Source of the DNA: an uncultured Chromatiaceae bacterium
Lineage (GTDB): Bacteria > Pseudomonadota > Gammaproteobacteria > JAADHS01
NCBI GenBank assembly: GCA_945787615.1
Contig: CALZJI010000152.1
Span: 1 to 52,018, forward strand
Direction: 5' to 3'
Length of the DNA stretch: 52,018 nucleotides
The notes beneath the pieces were generated by a model, which worked only from the letters and a program-made list of their open reading frames with translations, did not search any database and was not told the DNA's origin. The position numbers were made by a program, and so were the translations under genes. How positions within the stretch are numbered: position 1 is the first letter of the stretch; every line of letters starts with the position of its first letter. Below, piece by piece: positions 1 to 7,932 of the stretch.

Positions 1-447
1 AATAGCACGCCCTCTTCATTCCATGTCTGCGTTGAAACTCCTCGCAATAGTCCGGCTATTACTCGTCATTTCGCCTTGCCACGAAATGAATATGACGCAC
101 TCTTAACACCTAAATCTCAATCGCCATGGGTATATCTCAAATTTCGGAGGTCGGCTTCGCTGATACAGTTTTGTTGGGTTTCGTTCCTCAACCCAACCTA
201 CATTAAATGCTACAACAACGTTAGTTGGGTACACGTAAGACGAACTCCGAAACTTGCTCTACGGATCCCCATTGTTTGTGTTTCCGACGCGCGTTTGATC
301 CCCGACTTCATTGCCGGCTTCATACCGTGTCGCGACCCCTTTTTGGTTCTCAGCCCAAGAAAGACGCTTTTCTACTGAACGAACATAGGGTTCTTACAGT
401 CAAAGTTACCAGGGACAATATACCCTTAAGCATTTTCCGCAATCTTT
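1..447. other. non-coding left edge of window
   Basis: No convincing gene is seen. Open frames here lack ribosome-binding sites and have compositions unlike proteins. The first ~110 bases may form a weak, gapped dyad around base 53, where AATAG (46-50) faces CTATT (56-60). A clear small hairpin lies at 172-202. The rest probably holds the promoter and leader of the AraC-type gene that follows, but I see no clean -35/-10 pair. Confidence 0.5.
172..202. repeat. GTTGGGTT hairpin, REP-like
   Basis: GTTGGGTT and AACCCAAC pair across a short loop containing TCGTTCC. Hairpins of this type (GTTGGGTTTCG ... CAACCCAAC) are scattered through many bacterial genomes as intergenic repeats. Only one copy was noticed in this window, so calling it a repeat rests on recall of the motif, not on copy number here. 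It lacks a T-run, so it is not a typical intrinsic terminator. Confidence 0.5.
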
Positions 448-1473
448 GTGCAAAACCGTGAGCGGCAAAAAAACGTGTTTTCATCAACGATATCTTCGCT
501 GGCGCTTCTTATCGCCAAAGCGATGGAGTCGTACGGCTACGACAGTAGAGTCGTGTTTCACCAAGTCGGGCTTGACGCCGATAAGTTGTACGACCCAAAT
601 GCTCGTTATTCATATTCAAAGATGGTTAGGTTGTGGGATCTGGCGATAGGTAAGACTAAGGATCCCTGTCTAGGGCTCAAAGTTGCGCAGTTTTGGCACC
701 CTACCACCGTGCACGCGTTAGGCTATTCTTGGCTAGCCAGTTCGTGTCTCAAGGATGCGTTCATGAGAGCGTCGCGCTACGGCCGCATACTTAATACCAG
801 CGTAAGGCTGCGATTAACGGAGACCTCGTCCAGTTATTACTTTATTATCGATGATTCCAGGCTGAGCCCACCGCTACGAGATGAAACGATGGATGCGACG
901 TTGGCAATCTTCATGATCATGTGCCGCGTTAGTTACGGGTCAGACGTCGCGCCGCGACGGGTTTTAATGCGCAGAACGTCGCCACAATGTAGCAACGAGT
1001 TTGTACGATTTTTCCGGGCTCCGATCACATTCGCCGCCTCTACGAATGGCTTTGTCTTTGACAGAGAATTGCTAAATACACGTTTGCCAACGGCTAACGA
1101 ACGTTTAGCATTGGCCAATGACAAAATTGTAATGGAGTATTTAACCGATCTGGACCAGACGGATATCGCCATGCGTGTCAAAAACACCATCATCGACAAG
1201 CTGTCGTCGGGAGAGTTTGGTGAAGAAACAATAGCCGATGCATTTAGTACGAGCCTTCGGAGTTTACAGCGCAAACTTCATGATGCGGGCACTTCTTATA
1301 AACAATTGCTCGACGAAACCCGCCGCGAATTAGCCGAGCAATACATTCAAAATTCCCAGCTAAAGGTTAACGAAATTACGTTCTTGTTAGGTTTTTCAGA
1401 ACCAAGCAGTTTCTCGCGAGCCTTTAAACGTTGGAAGGGAATCTCACCGACCTCCTATCGGCAAGTGAACTAA
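448..1473 (+). CDS. AraC-family transcriptional regulator
   Basis: This 341-residue protein has two parts. Residues about 15-210 match the arabinose-binding-like N-terminal domain seen in the OruR/ArgR-type branch of AraC regulators. Residues about 240-341 form the double helix-turn-helix, with the typical second-HTH pattern GFSEPSSFSRAFKRWKG followed by SPTSYR. It should bind DNA in the cytoplasm and respond to an unknown small molecule. The frame opens with GTG at 448; no good ribosome-binding site is visible, and an ATG at 523 is the next option, but the N-terminal sequence from 448 fits the family. No target gene is adjacent: the next gene, tatD, converges on it. Its TAA stop abuts the left end of a palindromic repeat at 1473. 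Confidence 0.85.
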   Translation: MQNRERQKNVFSSTISSLALLIAKAMESYGYDSRVVFHQVGLDADKLYDPNARYSYSKMVRLWDLAIGKTKDPCLGLKVAQFWHPTTVHALGYSWLASSCLKDAFMRASRYGRILNTSVRLRLTETSSSYYFIIDDSRLSPPLRDETMDATLAIFMIMCRVSYGSDVAPRRVLMRRTSPQCSNEFVRFFRAPITFAASTNGFVFDRELLNTRLPTANERLALANDKIVMEYLTDLDQTDIAMRVKNTIIDKLSSGEFGEETIADAFSTSLRSLQRKLHDAGTSYKQLLDETRRELAEQYIQNSQLKVNEITFLLGFSEPSSFSRAFKRWKGISPTSYRQVN

Positions 1474-1633
1474 GGGCCACGGAAAAAAATAATTATCCAA
1501 CCTTTCTTGTCTTTTTGCTCAGATTCAAGGCGCGTCAAGTGGCGCATATTGGAATATGCAACACTTGCCGTAACGCAGAAGCTGAGCAAAAATCCAGCGC
1601 AATCTTTGGATAATTATTATTTTCCGCGGCCCT
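1473..1633. repeat. palindromic element family 1, copy A
   Basis: About 161 bp running from AGGGCCACGG to CCGCGGCCCT. The outer ~27 bases at each end are inverted repeats, and the interior pairs as well (TTGCTCAG with CTGAGCAA, and GGCGCATA with TATGC), so the whole element can fold into one long hairpin with its loop near 1555. It has no ORF. It fills the gap between two converging genes, where it probably also ends transcription in both directions. It differs from the other copies (18691, 35910, 51760): the outer arms are in the opposite orientation while the inner ~65 bases are in the same orientation. Confidence 0.9.
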
Positions 1634-1655
1634 GACGATGTAATGACGCAGTAAC

Positions 1656-2444
1656 CTACCGCGATGCATCCTTGAACAGGGAGAAAAAGTTTGCCGTTGT
1701 TGTTTCGGCAACGGTCTCAAATGATTCGTTGCGTAACGTGGCTATGTGCTCCGCGACATGTTTAACGTAAGCAGGTTGGTTCGTTCTCCCTCGATGGGGA
1801 ACCGGCGCAAGATACGGTGAGTCTGTCTCGATTAATATCTTGTCCGCCGGCATGGCCGCCGCAACCTGGTGTAACGTTTGCGCCGATTTAAAAGTGACAA
1901 TCCCCGAAAATGAGATATAGAAGTTGAGGTCCATGGCCTTGGCCGCCGTTGCCCAATCTTCGACAAAGCAATGCATCACACCGCCGACCTGGTCTGCGCC
2001 CTCTTCTTTTAGTATCCTCAGCGTGTCATCCCTCGCATCCCGACAATGAACGATTAGGGGTTTGGACGTTTGCTTCGCAGCCGCAATATGCACTCGAAAC
2101 CGTTCCCGCTGCCATTCCAAGTTCCCTTCTCCGCGAAAATAGTCCAAGCCCGTCTCGCCAATAGCGATGACGTTGCGGTCGCTTGCACGTTCCACTAACC
2201 CGTCAACGGTCGGTTCCGCACATTCGCGACTGTTGGGATGCACACCTACAGACGCGAATATCGTGTCGTGGTCGGTTGCGATTGCGAGAATTTCGGGATT
2301 GGTCTCCAGATCAATGGAAACGCATAACATGTAGTCAACGCCGTTATCCCGTGCGGTGGCGAGGGCGTTTTCTAAATCCCCGCCGAGTCTCTCGAATTCC
2401 AATAAATTCAGATGGCAATGAGAATCAACAAGTGTCGAGGTCAT
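1656..2444 (-). CDS. ycfH: TatD-family metal-dependent hydrolase (YcfH type)
   Basis: 262 residues, the usual TatD length. Metal-ligand motifs are all present: DSHCHL near the start, IGETGLDY, LIVHCRDA, MHCF and ETDSPYLAP. TatD proteins are TIM-barrel hydrolases with 3'-5' exonuclease or deoxyribonuclease activity in those tested; the substrate of this YcfH branch is less certain. It is the last gene of the leftward block after holB and pilZ, an order found in E. coli (holB-ycfH) and Pseudomonas (holB-pilZ-tatD). Start ATG at 2444 comes 49 bases after pilZ. The 3' end lies 22 bases from palindromic element copy A. Confidence 0.92.
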   Translation of the reverse strand: MTSTLVDSHCHLNLLEFERLGGDLENALATARDNGVDYMLCVSIDLETNPEILAIATDHDTIFASVGVHPNSRECAEPTVDGLVERASDRNVIAIGETGLDYFRGEGNLEWQRERFRVHIAAAKQTSKPLIVHCRDARDDTLRILKEEGADQVGGVMHCFVEDWATAAKAMDLNFYISFSGIVTFKSAQTLHQVAAAMPADKILIETDSPYLAPVPHRGRTNQPAYVKHVAEHIATLRNESFETVAETTTANFFSLFKDASR

Positions 2445-2493
2445 GGCGAAATGTCTTAAACCGAGAAGTTATCGGAGGTATGCGAGAAGGAAA

Positions 2494-2874
2494 TTACATA
2501 GTATGCGTAAGGCGATCGGATTTTAAAGCGCCGGCAAGATAGGTTTCGATCTTATTGCGGACCTTCTCGCCTTCATGATCAGCTGAAAACTGGACCCCTA
2601 TTCCCGAGACGCGATTGCCTTGCGCAGCTTGGGGTGTTTTCCATACAACCCTCCCTACCACGGGCATTTTGTCCGCTTCGTCCATCAGTTTGAGAAGCAT
2701 GAACACCTCGTCGCCAAGTTTATATGTTTTATTGGTCGGAATAAACAGTCCGCCATTTTTAACGTAGGGCATATAGGCCGCATAGAGAGCGCCCTTATCC
2801 TTAATGGTTAAGGACAGAATCCCCTGTTTTGGCGATTGTTGGTTTTCGCCACTTGGGTTATCGCCATTACTCAT
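2494..2874 (-). CDS. pilZ: PilZ-domain protein, type IV pilus type
   Basis: 126 residues, almost entirely one PilZ domain. It contains the segment GILSLTIKDKGALYAAYMPY and the NGGLFIPT motif typical of the Pseudomonas PilZ protein itself. That branch lacks the RxxxR and DxSxxG signature of cyclic-di-GMP binders, and I do not see that signature here. The protein is needed for type IV pilus assembly in Pseudomonas and Xanthomonas, where it works with the pilus ATPase and FimX-type proteins. It starts 6 bases after holB stops, so it is co-transcribed. No pilus genes are in the window, so the role is inferred from family and position. Confidence 0.88.
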   Translation of the reverse strand: MSNGDNPSGENQQSPKQGILSLTIKDKGALYAAYMPYVKNGGLFIPTNKTYKLGDEVFMLLKLMDEADKMPVVGRVVWKTPQAAQGNRVSGIGVQFSADHEGEKVRNKIETYLAGALKSDRLTHTM

Positions 2875-2880
2875 AGTCAG

Positions 2881-3897
2881 CTAAGATAGTTGTGATTGTT
2901 GCCTCGCAGGCACCCACCTAGGCGCGTCACTCACCCACGCTATCAGGACGTCCTCCAGTAAAAGCTGCTTATTGGCCTGCCCCTGTACACGACGCAAAGC
3001 ATCCGTGACGCGGTCATAGTGTTTAAACAATTCGGTCAAGTCTACCTTGTTTGCTAAGTCTTGCAAAGGCTTGCGAAAATCCGGATTCGCAATCCGCCTT
3101 ACTTCTGGATTGGCGGCGAGCTTTATCATATCCGCCGCACAGCTTTGCACCCAGCGTAATATTTGCGCTACATCCTGCTTCACCCATGCGGCCGCTACGA
3201 TGATTGGATCTTTTTTTTTGGCGGTGAGATCGAAAAAGTCCCTAAACGCGTTCTGACGTATCTTCATGGTGTCATTTTCGACCAGCGCCAACGCGGCAAG
3301 AGGCGCGCCTCTCGCTAGCGCTAAAAATAATTGTATGTGTTCCGTGTTACGCAGTTGAGCCGCCAACCACGCCTCTGCCAAAGGCGGCGGCGGGACTGGA
3401 AAATCCATGCGCTGACAACGGCTACGAATGGTGGCCGGCAAACCGACTACCTGATCGGTAATCAAAATCAGCATAACGCCCGCCGCAGGCTCTTCAAGGT
3501 TTTTCAACAATCCGTTGGCAGCATGCACGTTCATCCTATCTGCCGGCGAGATGACGACAAATTTACCTTTCGCCTCTTGACTCGTTAGCGCTAAGAATCG
3601 CCCAATTTCTCGAATTTGATCGATGGTAATGGCTTTACCCGCTTCCATGGGTGAAACGGTCAAGACATCGGGATGATTACCCGCATCAAACAGTCTACAA
3701 CTGCTGCACCGGCGGCACGGTTCGCCATTGTCTTGCGGAGTTTGACAAAGTAGGGCATTGGACAAACAGCGAGCAAAAGCGTTCTTCCCAACACCGGCAG
3801 GCCCCGCTAACAACAATGCGTGGGGCAGCGTCTCACTGTGTTTTCGCTGGTGTATCCGCTGCCAATTATCTTGTTGCCAGGGGAGAATGGACATCAC
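2881..3897 (-). CDS. holB: DNA polymerase III delta-prime subunit
   Basis: 338 residues. An AAA+ clamp-loader fold is shown by the P-loop GPAGVGKNAF (about 32-41) and a four-cysteine zinc module, C51, C61, C64 and C67, as in HolB and DnaX. It forms part of the clamp-loader complex that places the sliding clamp on DNA. The text KNLEEPAAGVMLILIT is the usual sensor-1 region. The start overlaps the tmk stop by 4 bases, showing tight coupling, as in E. coli tmk-holB. Confidence 0.95.
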   Translation of the reverse strand: MMSILPWQQDNWQRIHQRKHSETLPHALLLAGPAGVGKNAFARCLSNALLCQTPQDNGEPCRRCSSCRLFDAGNHPDVLTVSPMEAGKAITIDQIREIGRFLALTSQEAKGKFVVISPADRMNVHAANGLLKNLEEPAAGVMLILITDQVVGLPATIRSRCQRMDFPVPPPPLAEAWLAAQLRNTEHIQLFLALARGAPLAALALVENDTMKIRQNAFRDFFDLTAKKKDPIIVAAAWVKQDVAQILRWVQSCAADMIKLAANPEVRRIANPDFRKPLQDLANKVDLTELFKHYDRVTDALRRVQGQANKQLLLEDVLIAWVSDAPRWVPARQQSQLS

Positions 3898-4520
3898 GTT
3901 TCCTGAAGCAATGGTTTTAGCACCTGCGCGATCTCTCGCTGGACATCGGCTAACGATTGCGCGGCGTTGATCACACGATAGCGATCACCGTCTAGGCAAG
4001 CCATTTTCTGATAGGCGTCTCGCACGCCTTCGAAAAATGCCGCGCGTTCTTTTTCAAAACGATCCGGTTCACTACGCTTCCCGGCTCGCTCCAGCGCCAA
4101 CGGCACCGGCGCATCCAGTAAGAGTGTAACATCTGGCCGCAATTCGCCTTGCACCCATGTTTCGAGCGTGGCGACTCGGTCCCAGGGTATCCCGCGCCCT
4201 CCGCCCTGATACGCGTACGTCGCATCGGTGAAACGATCACATAACACCCATTGACCACGCGCTAGGCACGGTCGAATCACCTTGGCGATATGTTCAGCGC
4301 GCGCGGCAAACATGAGTAACAGCTCAGTGTCAGAGGCCATCCCATCGTGCTTATGATCGAGCAATAAGTGACGGATTTGCTCACCCAGAGGCGTTCCACC
4401 GGGCTCTCGTGTGACAATCACCTCCTTGCCTGCCACGTCTAGCTGTTGCCGAACAAACTCAAGATTAGAACTCTTACCAACGCCCTCAATACCTTCAATG
4501 GTAATGAAACGACCTCTCAT
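3894..4520 (-). CDS. tmk: thymidylate kinase
   Basis: 208 residues, normal for bacterial TMK. The P-loop GIEGVGKSS is at 10-18, the DRF/REPGG thymidine-site motifs are TREPGGTPLGE and LCDRFTDATYAYQGGGRG, and the lid region is rich in arginine. It phosphorylates dTMP to dTDP with ATP in the cytoplasm. It sits between mltG and holB as in E. coli. Between it and mltG (4521-4577) lies a 13-15 base remnant identical to the end of palindromic family 3. Confidence 0.96.
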   Translation of the reverse strand: MRGRFITIEGIEGVGKSSNLEFVRQQLDVAGKEVIVTREPGGTPLGEQIRHLLLDHKHDGMASDTELLLMFAARAEHIAKVIRPCLARGQWVLCDRFTDATYAYQGGGRGIPWDRVATLETWVQGELRPDVTLLLDAPVPLALERAGKRSEPDRFEKERAAFFEGVRDAYQKMACLDGDRYRVINAAQSLADVQREIAQVLKPLLQET

Positions 4521-4565
4521 ATTCTCACACCGAATAGTTGAGTAACGAGTAAATGCCGCCAGTCC

Positions 4566-4580
4566 TTAGGGCTCGCGTCA
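4566..4580. repeat. solo end of palindromic family 3
   Basis: The 15 bases TTAGGGCTCGCGTCA are identical to the well-preserved terminus of the family 3 element at 50419-50824 (its right end read on the other strand). No partner end is seen nearby. The last three bases, read on the minus strand, are the TGA stop codon of mltG, so the remnant supplies that gene's end. A 15-base identity by chance in 52 kb is unlikely. Confidence 0.6.
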
Positions 4581-5615
4581 TTGGCGCGCGGTTTTACGCT
4601 CACGTCGTGGACGCAGTATCTGGTATTCGCGGACTGCCTTGTTGTGCTCCTCAAGCGTCGCCGAAAAGTAATGGCTGCCATCGCCGCGCGCGACGAAATA
4701 AAGATAATCGCGTTCATCGGGATGCAGCGCGGCATTAATCGCCGCTTTGCTAGGCATCGCAATTGGCGTCGGCGGCAAGCCTTTTCGCGTATAGGTGTTA
4801 TAGGGCGTATCTTTCAATAAGTCTTTACGACGAATGTTCCCGTCAAAGGATTCGCCCATACCGTAAATGACCGTCGGATCCGTTTGGAGGCGCATCCCTT
4901 TTTTCAGCCTACGTATAAACACACCGGCGATCCTATCTCGTTCTTCGGCAACGGCGGTTTCTTTTTCGACAATCGAGGCCAAAATAAGCGCTTCATCAGG
5001 CGTTTTAAGCGGTAAATCCGGCGCTCGCTCGGGCCATGCTTGCTCCAAATACGTTTGCATCTCTTCGTAGGCGCGTTGCAAAAATTCCACGTCGGTCGTT
5101 CCGCTTGGAAAGTGGTAGGTCTCCGGGCTAAAGCGACCTTCCGGATGTACACCTGAAAACCCCATTTGAGCCATAATCGCCTCGCCACTTAGTTCCGTAA
5201 GCGTACGCGTTAACGCCTCATGGTCATTAACGGCTTGCATCATTTGCTTAAATGACCAGCCTTCCACCAACGTCAGTGAATGCTGAACCACTCTCCCCGA
5301 CACGAGCATCTGTAGAAACTCATCCGGCGTCATATCGGCTTGAAGCCGATACTCGCCCGCTTGTAGCTTACGAGCGCTGCCCCGCCAACGCGCTAGCCAC
5401 TCAAAAAAAATGGGCTGTTCTATCACGCCTTGCTGCGATAGATTTTGAGACAGTTGCTTTACGTTGGTTCCCGGAGGTACGATTATGTTAGTACTCGAAT
5501 CTTCGACATTCAATGGCGTTTTCACAAAATGTTGCAACTCCATCCCCAGCCAACCGCCGCCAAGACTCAGAATAATTACAACAACGCCCGTTAACTTAAA
5601 AAAAATATTCCGCAT
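4578..5615 (-). CDS. mltG: endolytic murein transglycosylase MltG
   Basis: 345 residues with one N-terminal membrane helix (about 8-25), a LysM-like region, and the YceG catalytic domain. The catalytic glutamate is in LASIVEKETAV (about residue 217), followed by RLQTDPTVIYG. It cleaves nascent glycan strands in the inner membrane and so sets chain length. Start: ATG at 5615; an in-frame GTG at 5618 directly precedes it. It begins 17 bases after pabC. The order pabC-mltG-tmk-holB is as in E. coli. Its TGA stop lies inside the family 3 end remnant at 4566-4580, so the C-terminus may have been reset by an insertion. Confidence 0.94.
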   Translation of the reverse strand: MRNIFFKLTGVVVIILSLGGGWLGMELQHFVKTPLNVEDSSTNIIVPPGTNVKQLSQNLSQQGVIEQPIFFEWLARWRGSARKLQAGEYRLQADMTPDEFLQMLVSGRVVQHSLTLVEGWSFKQMMQAVNDHEALTRTLTELSGEAIMAQMGFSGVHPEGRFSPETYHFPSGTTDVEFLQRAYEEMQTYLEQAWPERAPDLPLKTPDEALILASIVEKETAVAEERDRIAGVFIRRLKKGMRLQTDPTVIYGMGESFDGNIRRKDLLKDTPYNTYTRKGLPPTPIAMPSKAAINAALHPDERDYLYFVARGDGSHYFSATLEEHNKAVREYQILRPRRERKTARQ

Positions 5616-5632
5616 CACCGTCGATATAGTAC

Positions 5633-6460
5633 TTAGCTAATCCAGCCATTGTTCCATGGTGCTAACTTTTCAGCAACCTGTTGCGTGATAAGCCCGGGTC
5701 CATAAGTGCACCGTTCCAGCTGCATAACTGGCCAAATCCCAATCAAGCTATTCGTTAGAAAGATCTCGTCGGCCTGTCTAACATCGTCGAGTGACAGCTC
5801 GGTCTCAGCTGAAGAAACGCCAAGGTTCTCGGCTATATCAATCACGCCATCACGAACAATCCCTTTGACGCCGCAAGATGTCAAATCCGGGGTATATAAC
5901 CTTTTATTTTTTACAACAAACACATTAGTCATTGTACCTTCGACTACATTTTCGCCCGAATCAAGCATTAAACCCTCAGCCACGTCCGGTTCGTCCCATT
6001 CGCTACGCGCTAGGACTTGCTCCAAGCGATTGAGATGTTTTATTCCCGCCAATGCAGGGTTGGCGCCCAAGCGATGTTGACATACTCTCACCTTCACGCC
6101 GCGACTCCAGTATTGAGAAGAATATTCCGGATAGGGATGAATCTGTACGATTCGAGTCGGATCGCTTTGCGCTGAGGGTCGATAGCCACGACCTCCCGCT
6201 CCCCGCGTAATTACAATTTTTAGTACGGCGCGCGCCTTATTCGTGCATAACGCCTCTGCGTCTGCGCGAAGCTTTGCTTCCTCAACACCGCCAATCCCTA
6301 ATCGCGAACATCCTTCCTTTAGTCGCTGCATATGTTGTCGCCATCGTCGCGGCGCCCCATCGACAACCAATAACGTCTCGAACAGGCCATCGCCATACAA
6401 AAGGCCGCGATCCTGACAACTCACTGTTCGCCTCGCTTCTCCGTTTATCAATACGTCCAT
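5633..6460 (-). CDS. pabC: aminodeoxychorismate lyase
   Basis: 275 residues, a fold-type IV pyridoxal-phosphate enzyme. The PLP lysine is in GIKHLNRLEQVLA (K141), and the glutamate of VVEGTMTNVF is the usual second marker. It converts 4-amino-4-deoxychorismate to p-aminobenzoate and pyruvate for folate synthesis. It follows pabB by 5 bases, so both steps made by this operon are adjacent. A branched-chain aminotransferase would be larger (about 300 residues) and differ around the lysine. Confidence 0.93.
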   Translation of the reverse strand: MDVLINGEARRTVSCQDRGLLYGDGLFETLLVVDGAPRRWRQHMQRLKEGCSRLGIGGVEEAKLRADAEALCTNKARAVLKIVITRGAGGRGYRPSAQSDPTRIVQIHPYPEYSSQYWSRGVKVRVCQHRLGANPALAGIKHLNRLEQVLARSEWDEPDVAEGLMLDSGENVVEGTMTNVFVVKNKRLYTPDLTSCGVKGIVRDGVIDIAENLGVSSAETELSLDDVRQADEIFLTNSLIGIWPVMQLERCTYGPGLITQQVAEKLAPWNNGWIS

Positions 6461-6465
6461 ACGGT

Positions 6466-7881
6466 TTAACGTTGATCGCTGTTCAAAGCGAGCAAAATAC
6501 CCTGTGCCTTAGCCCGCGTTTCGGCGAGTTCCATTTCCGGTTCAGAGTCGGCCACGATACCCGCTCCGGCGCGTAGAGAAATCCGATTTTCCTCGACGGA
6601 CAGCGTTCGAATTAAAATATTCAAGTCCATGGAACCGTCCCGATTAATATAGCCAAACGAGCCGGTATAGGGACCTCTCGGCGCGCCTTCAAGTTCGGCA
6701 ATGATTTCCATACAACGCACCTTTGGACAACCGGTTATGGTACCGCCCGGAAAAACGGCTGCAACTACCTGCCCCGGCGCCGTATCGGGCTGGAGGCGAC
6801 CCCGCACGTTCGAGACGATGTGATGGACATGAGAATAAGATTCCAAAACCATCAGTTCATTCACTTTCACGGACCCGGCACGACAGATCCGGCCCAGATC
6901 ATTGCGTTCGAGGTCTATAAGCATAATATGCTCGGCCCTTTCCTTAGGGTGAGACATCAACACCTCCGACAGCTGTCGATCTAACGTTATTCCGCTACCA
7001 CGAGGCCGAGTTCCCGCGATGGGCCGCGTTTCAACACGCTCGCCGGACACTTTCACGAGACGCTCTGGCGATGAACTTAAGATATAGTTTGATCTGTGGC
7101 GAACCAATCCCGCAAAGGGCGCAGGATTGGTTTGACGTAGACGCTTATACAGGGTAACAGCATCAACGTGGGGCGAAAAACACCCCTGCCAGACGCGCGA
7201 AAGGTTAACCTGGAACACATCACCGGCGACGATATAGTCCTTTATCCGCCTCACGCCCGACAGAAAGCGTTGTGGGTCCTCTTCTTGAAGAGACTCGGAA
7301 AGACCGCCAATTTTCTCGCCAGATTCGTTTCGTTGGATCCCAGCCAGGTCCTGTTCCATCGCATCAAGCAGATATCTATGGTCTTCCTCGGCCACTAAAT
7401 AAATGGCTCGCTCCGTGTGGTCTCTGATTACCGCGGCAGGAATACGTGTAGCGAACGCAATAGGCAACGTTTTCTGAAACGCCAACGGTAGTCGCAGACG
7501 CGGCTCAATCTGTTGGGCGAGCTCGTAGGCCATGTATATAAACCAGCCGCCGTCAAACGGCAGCTGAGGGCAAGCCCGTTCGTCCGTTCGCTCTCGCCGC
7601 CACCACTCATCAAAACCGTCGAGGAATGTTTCATTACTCGTGGACCCCTCCGGGCTGATCAGTTGCCCATTAGGACGTAATACCAACTGCTGCTGGGGAA
7701 ACGCGAATAAAACGTCAAATCGGCTGTTGGTCGAGCCCCGCGCAACGCTCTCTAACAAAAACGGATAGCGATCCGAAAACGCGGAGTGAAGAAGCAACAG
7801 ATCAGCGTATTGGGAGGTGGCGCGGACAACTGCGCTCCCCATCGCTTTATCGCTAGTCAATGTGAAGGGTGAACTGGCCAC
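6466..7881 (-). CDS. pabB: aminodeoxychorismate synthase component I
   Basis: 471 residues: an N-terminal anthranilate synthase I-like domain and a C-terminal chorismate-binding domain. Family motifs include RPIAGTRPRG, DLERNDLGR and FPGGTITGCPKVRCME, the last of which favours PabB over TrpE. It aminates chorismate with ammonia from PabA, which is not in this window. The frame opens with GTG at 7881; an ATG at 7842 is an alternative start and neither has a strong ribosome-binding site. In E. coli pabB lies elsewhere; here it stands between fabF and pabC, joining two steps of p-aminobenzoate synthesis to the fatty acid cluster. Confidence 0.93.
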   Translation of the reverse strand: MASSPFTLTSDKAMGSAVVRATSQYADLLLLHSAFSDRYPFLLESVARGSTNSRFDVLFAFPQQQLVLRPNGQLISPEGSTSNETFLDGFDEWWRRERTDERACPQLPFDGGWFIYMAYELAQQIEPRLRLPLAFQKTLPIAFATRIPAAVIRDHTERAIYLVAEEDHRYLLDAMEQDLAGIQRNESGEKIGGLSESLQEEDPQRFLSGVRRIKDYIVAGDVFQVNLSRVWQGCFSPHVDAVTLYKRLRQTNPAPFAGLVRHRSNYILSSSPERLVKVSGERVETRPIAGTRPRGSGITLDRQLSEVLMSHPKERAEHIMLIDLERNDLGRICRAGSVKVNELMVLESYSHVHHIVSNVRGRLQPDTAPGQVVAAVFPGGTITGCPKVRCMEIIAELEGAPRGPYTGSFGYINRDGSMDLNILIRTLSVEENRISLRAGAGIVADSEPEMELAETRAKAQGILLALNSDQR

Positions 7882-7932
7882 CGCATCAACGCCCCATAGG
7901 TGTTTTTACTCCATACTGGAGTGAACCCGTTA

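Noticed and set aside
1-110. Long palindrome at the left edge
   Set aside because: Only the central AATAG/CTATT pairs cleanly; the wider arms need many gaps, so it is mentioned but not called as an element.
76-461. Two overlapping frames of 100 and 78 codons at the left edge
   Set aside because: No ribosome-binding sites, unlikely compositions and overlap in different frames; the region also contains a hairpin.
7910-7925. ACTCCA/TGGAGT hairpin between fabF and pabB
   Set aside because: Very short stem and an A-run instead of a U-run on the transcribed strand; not a terminator.
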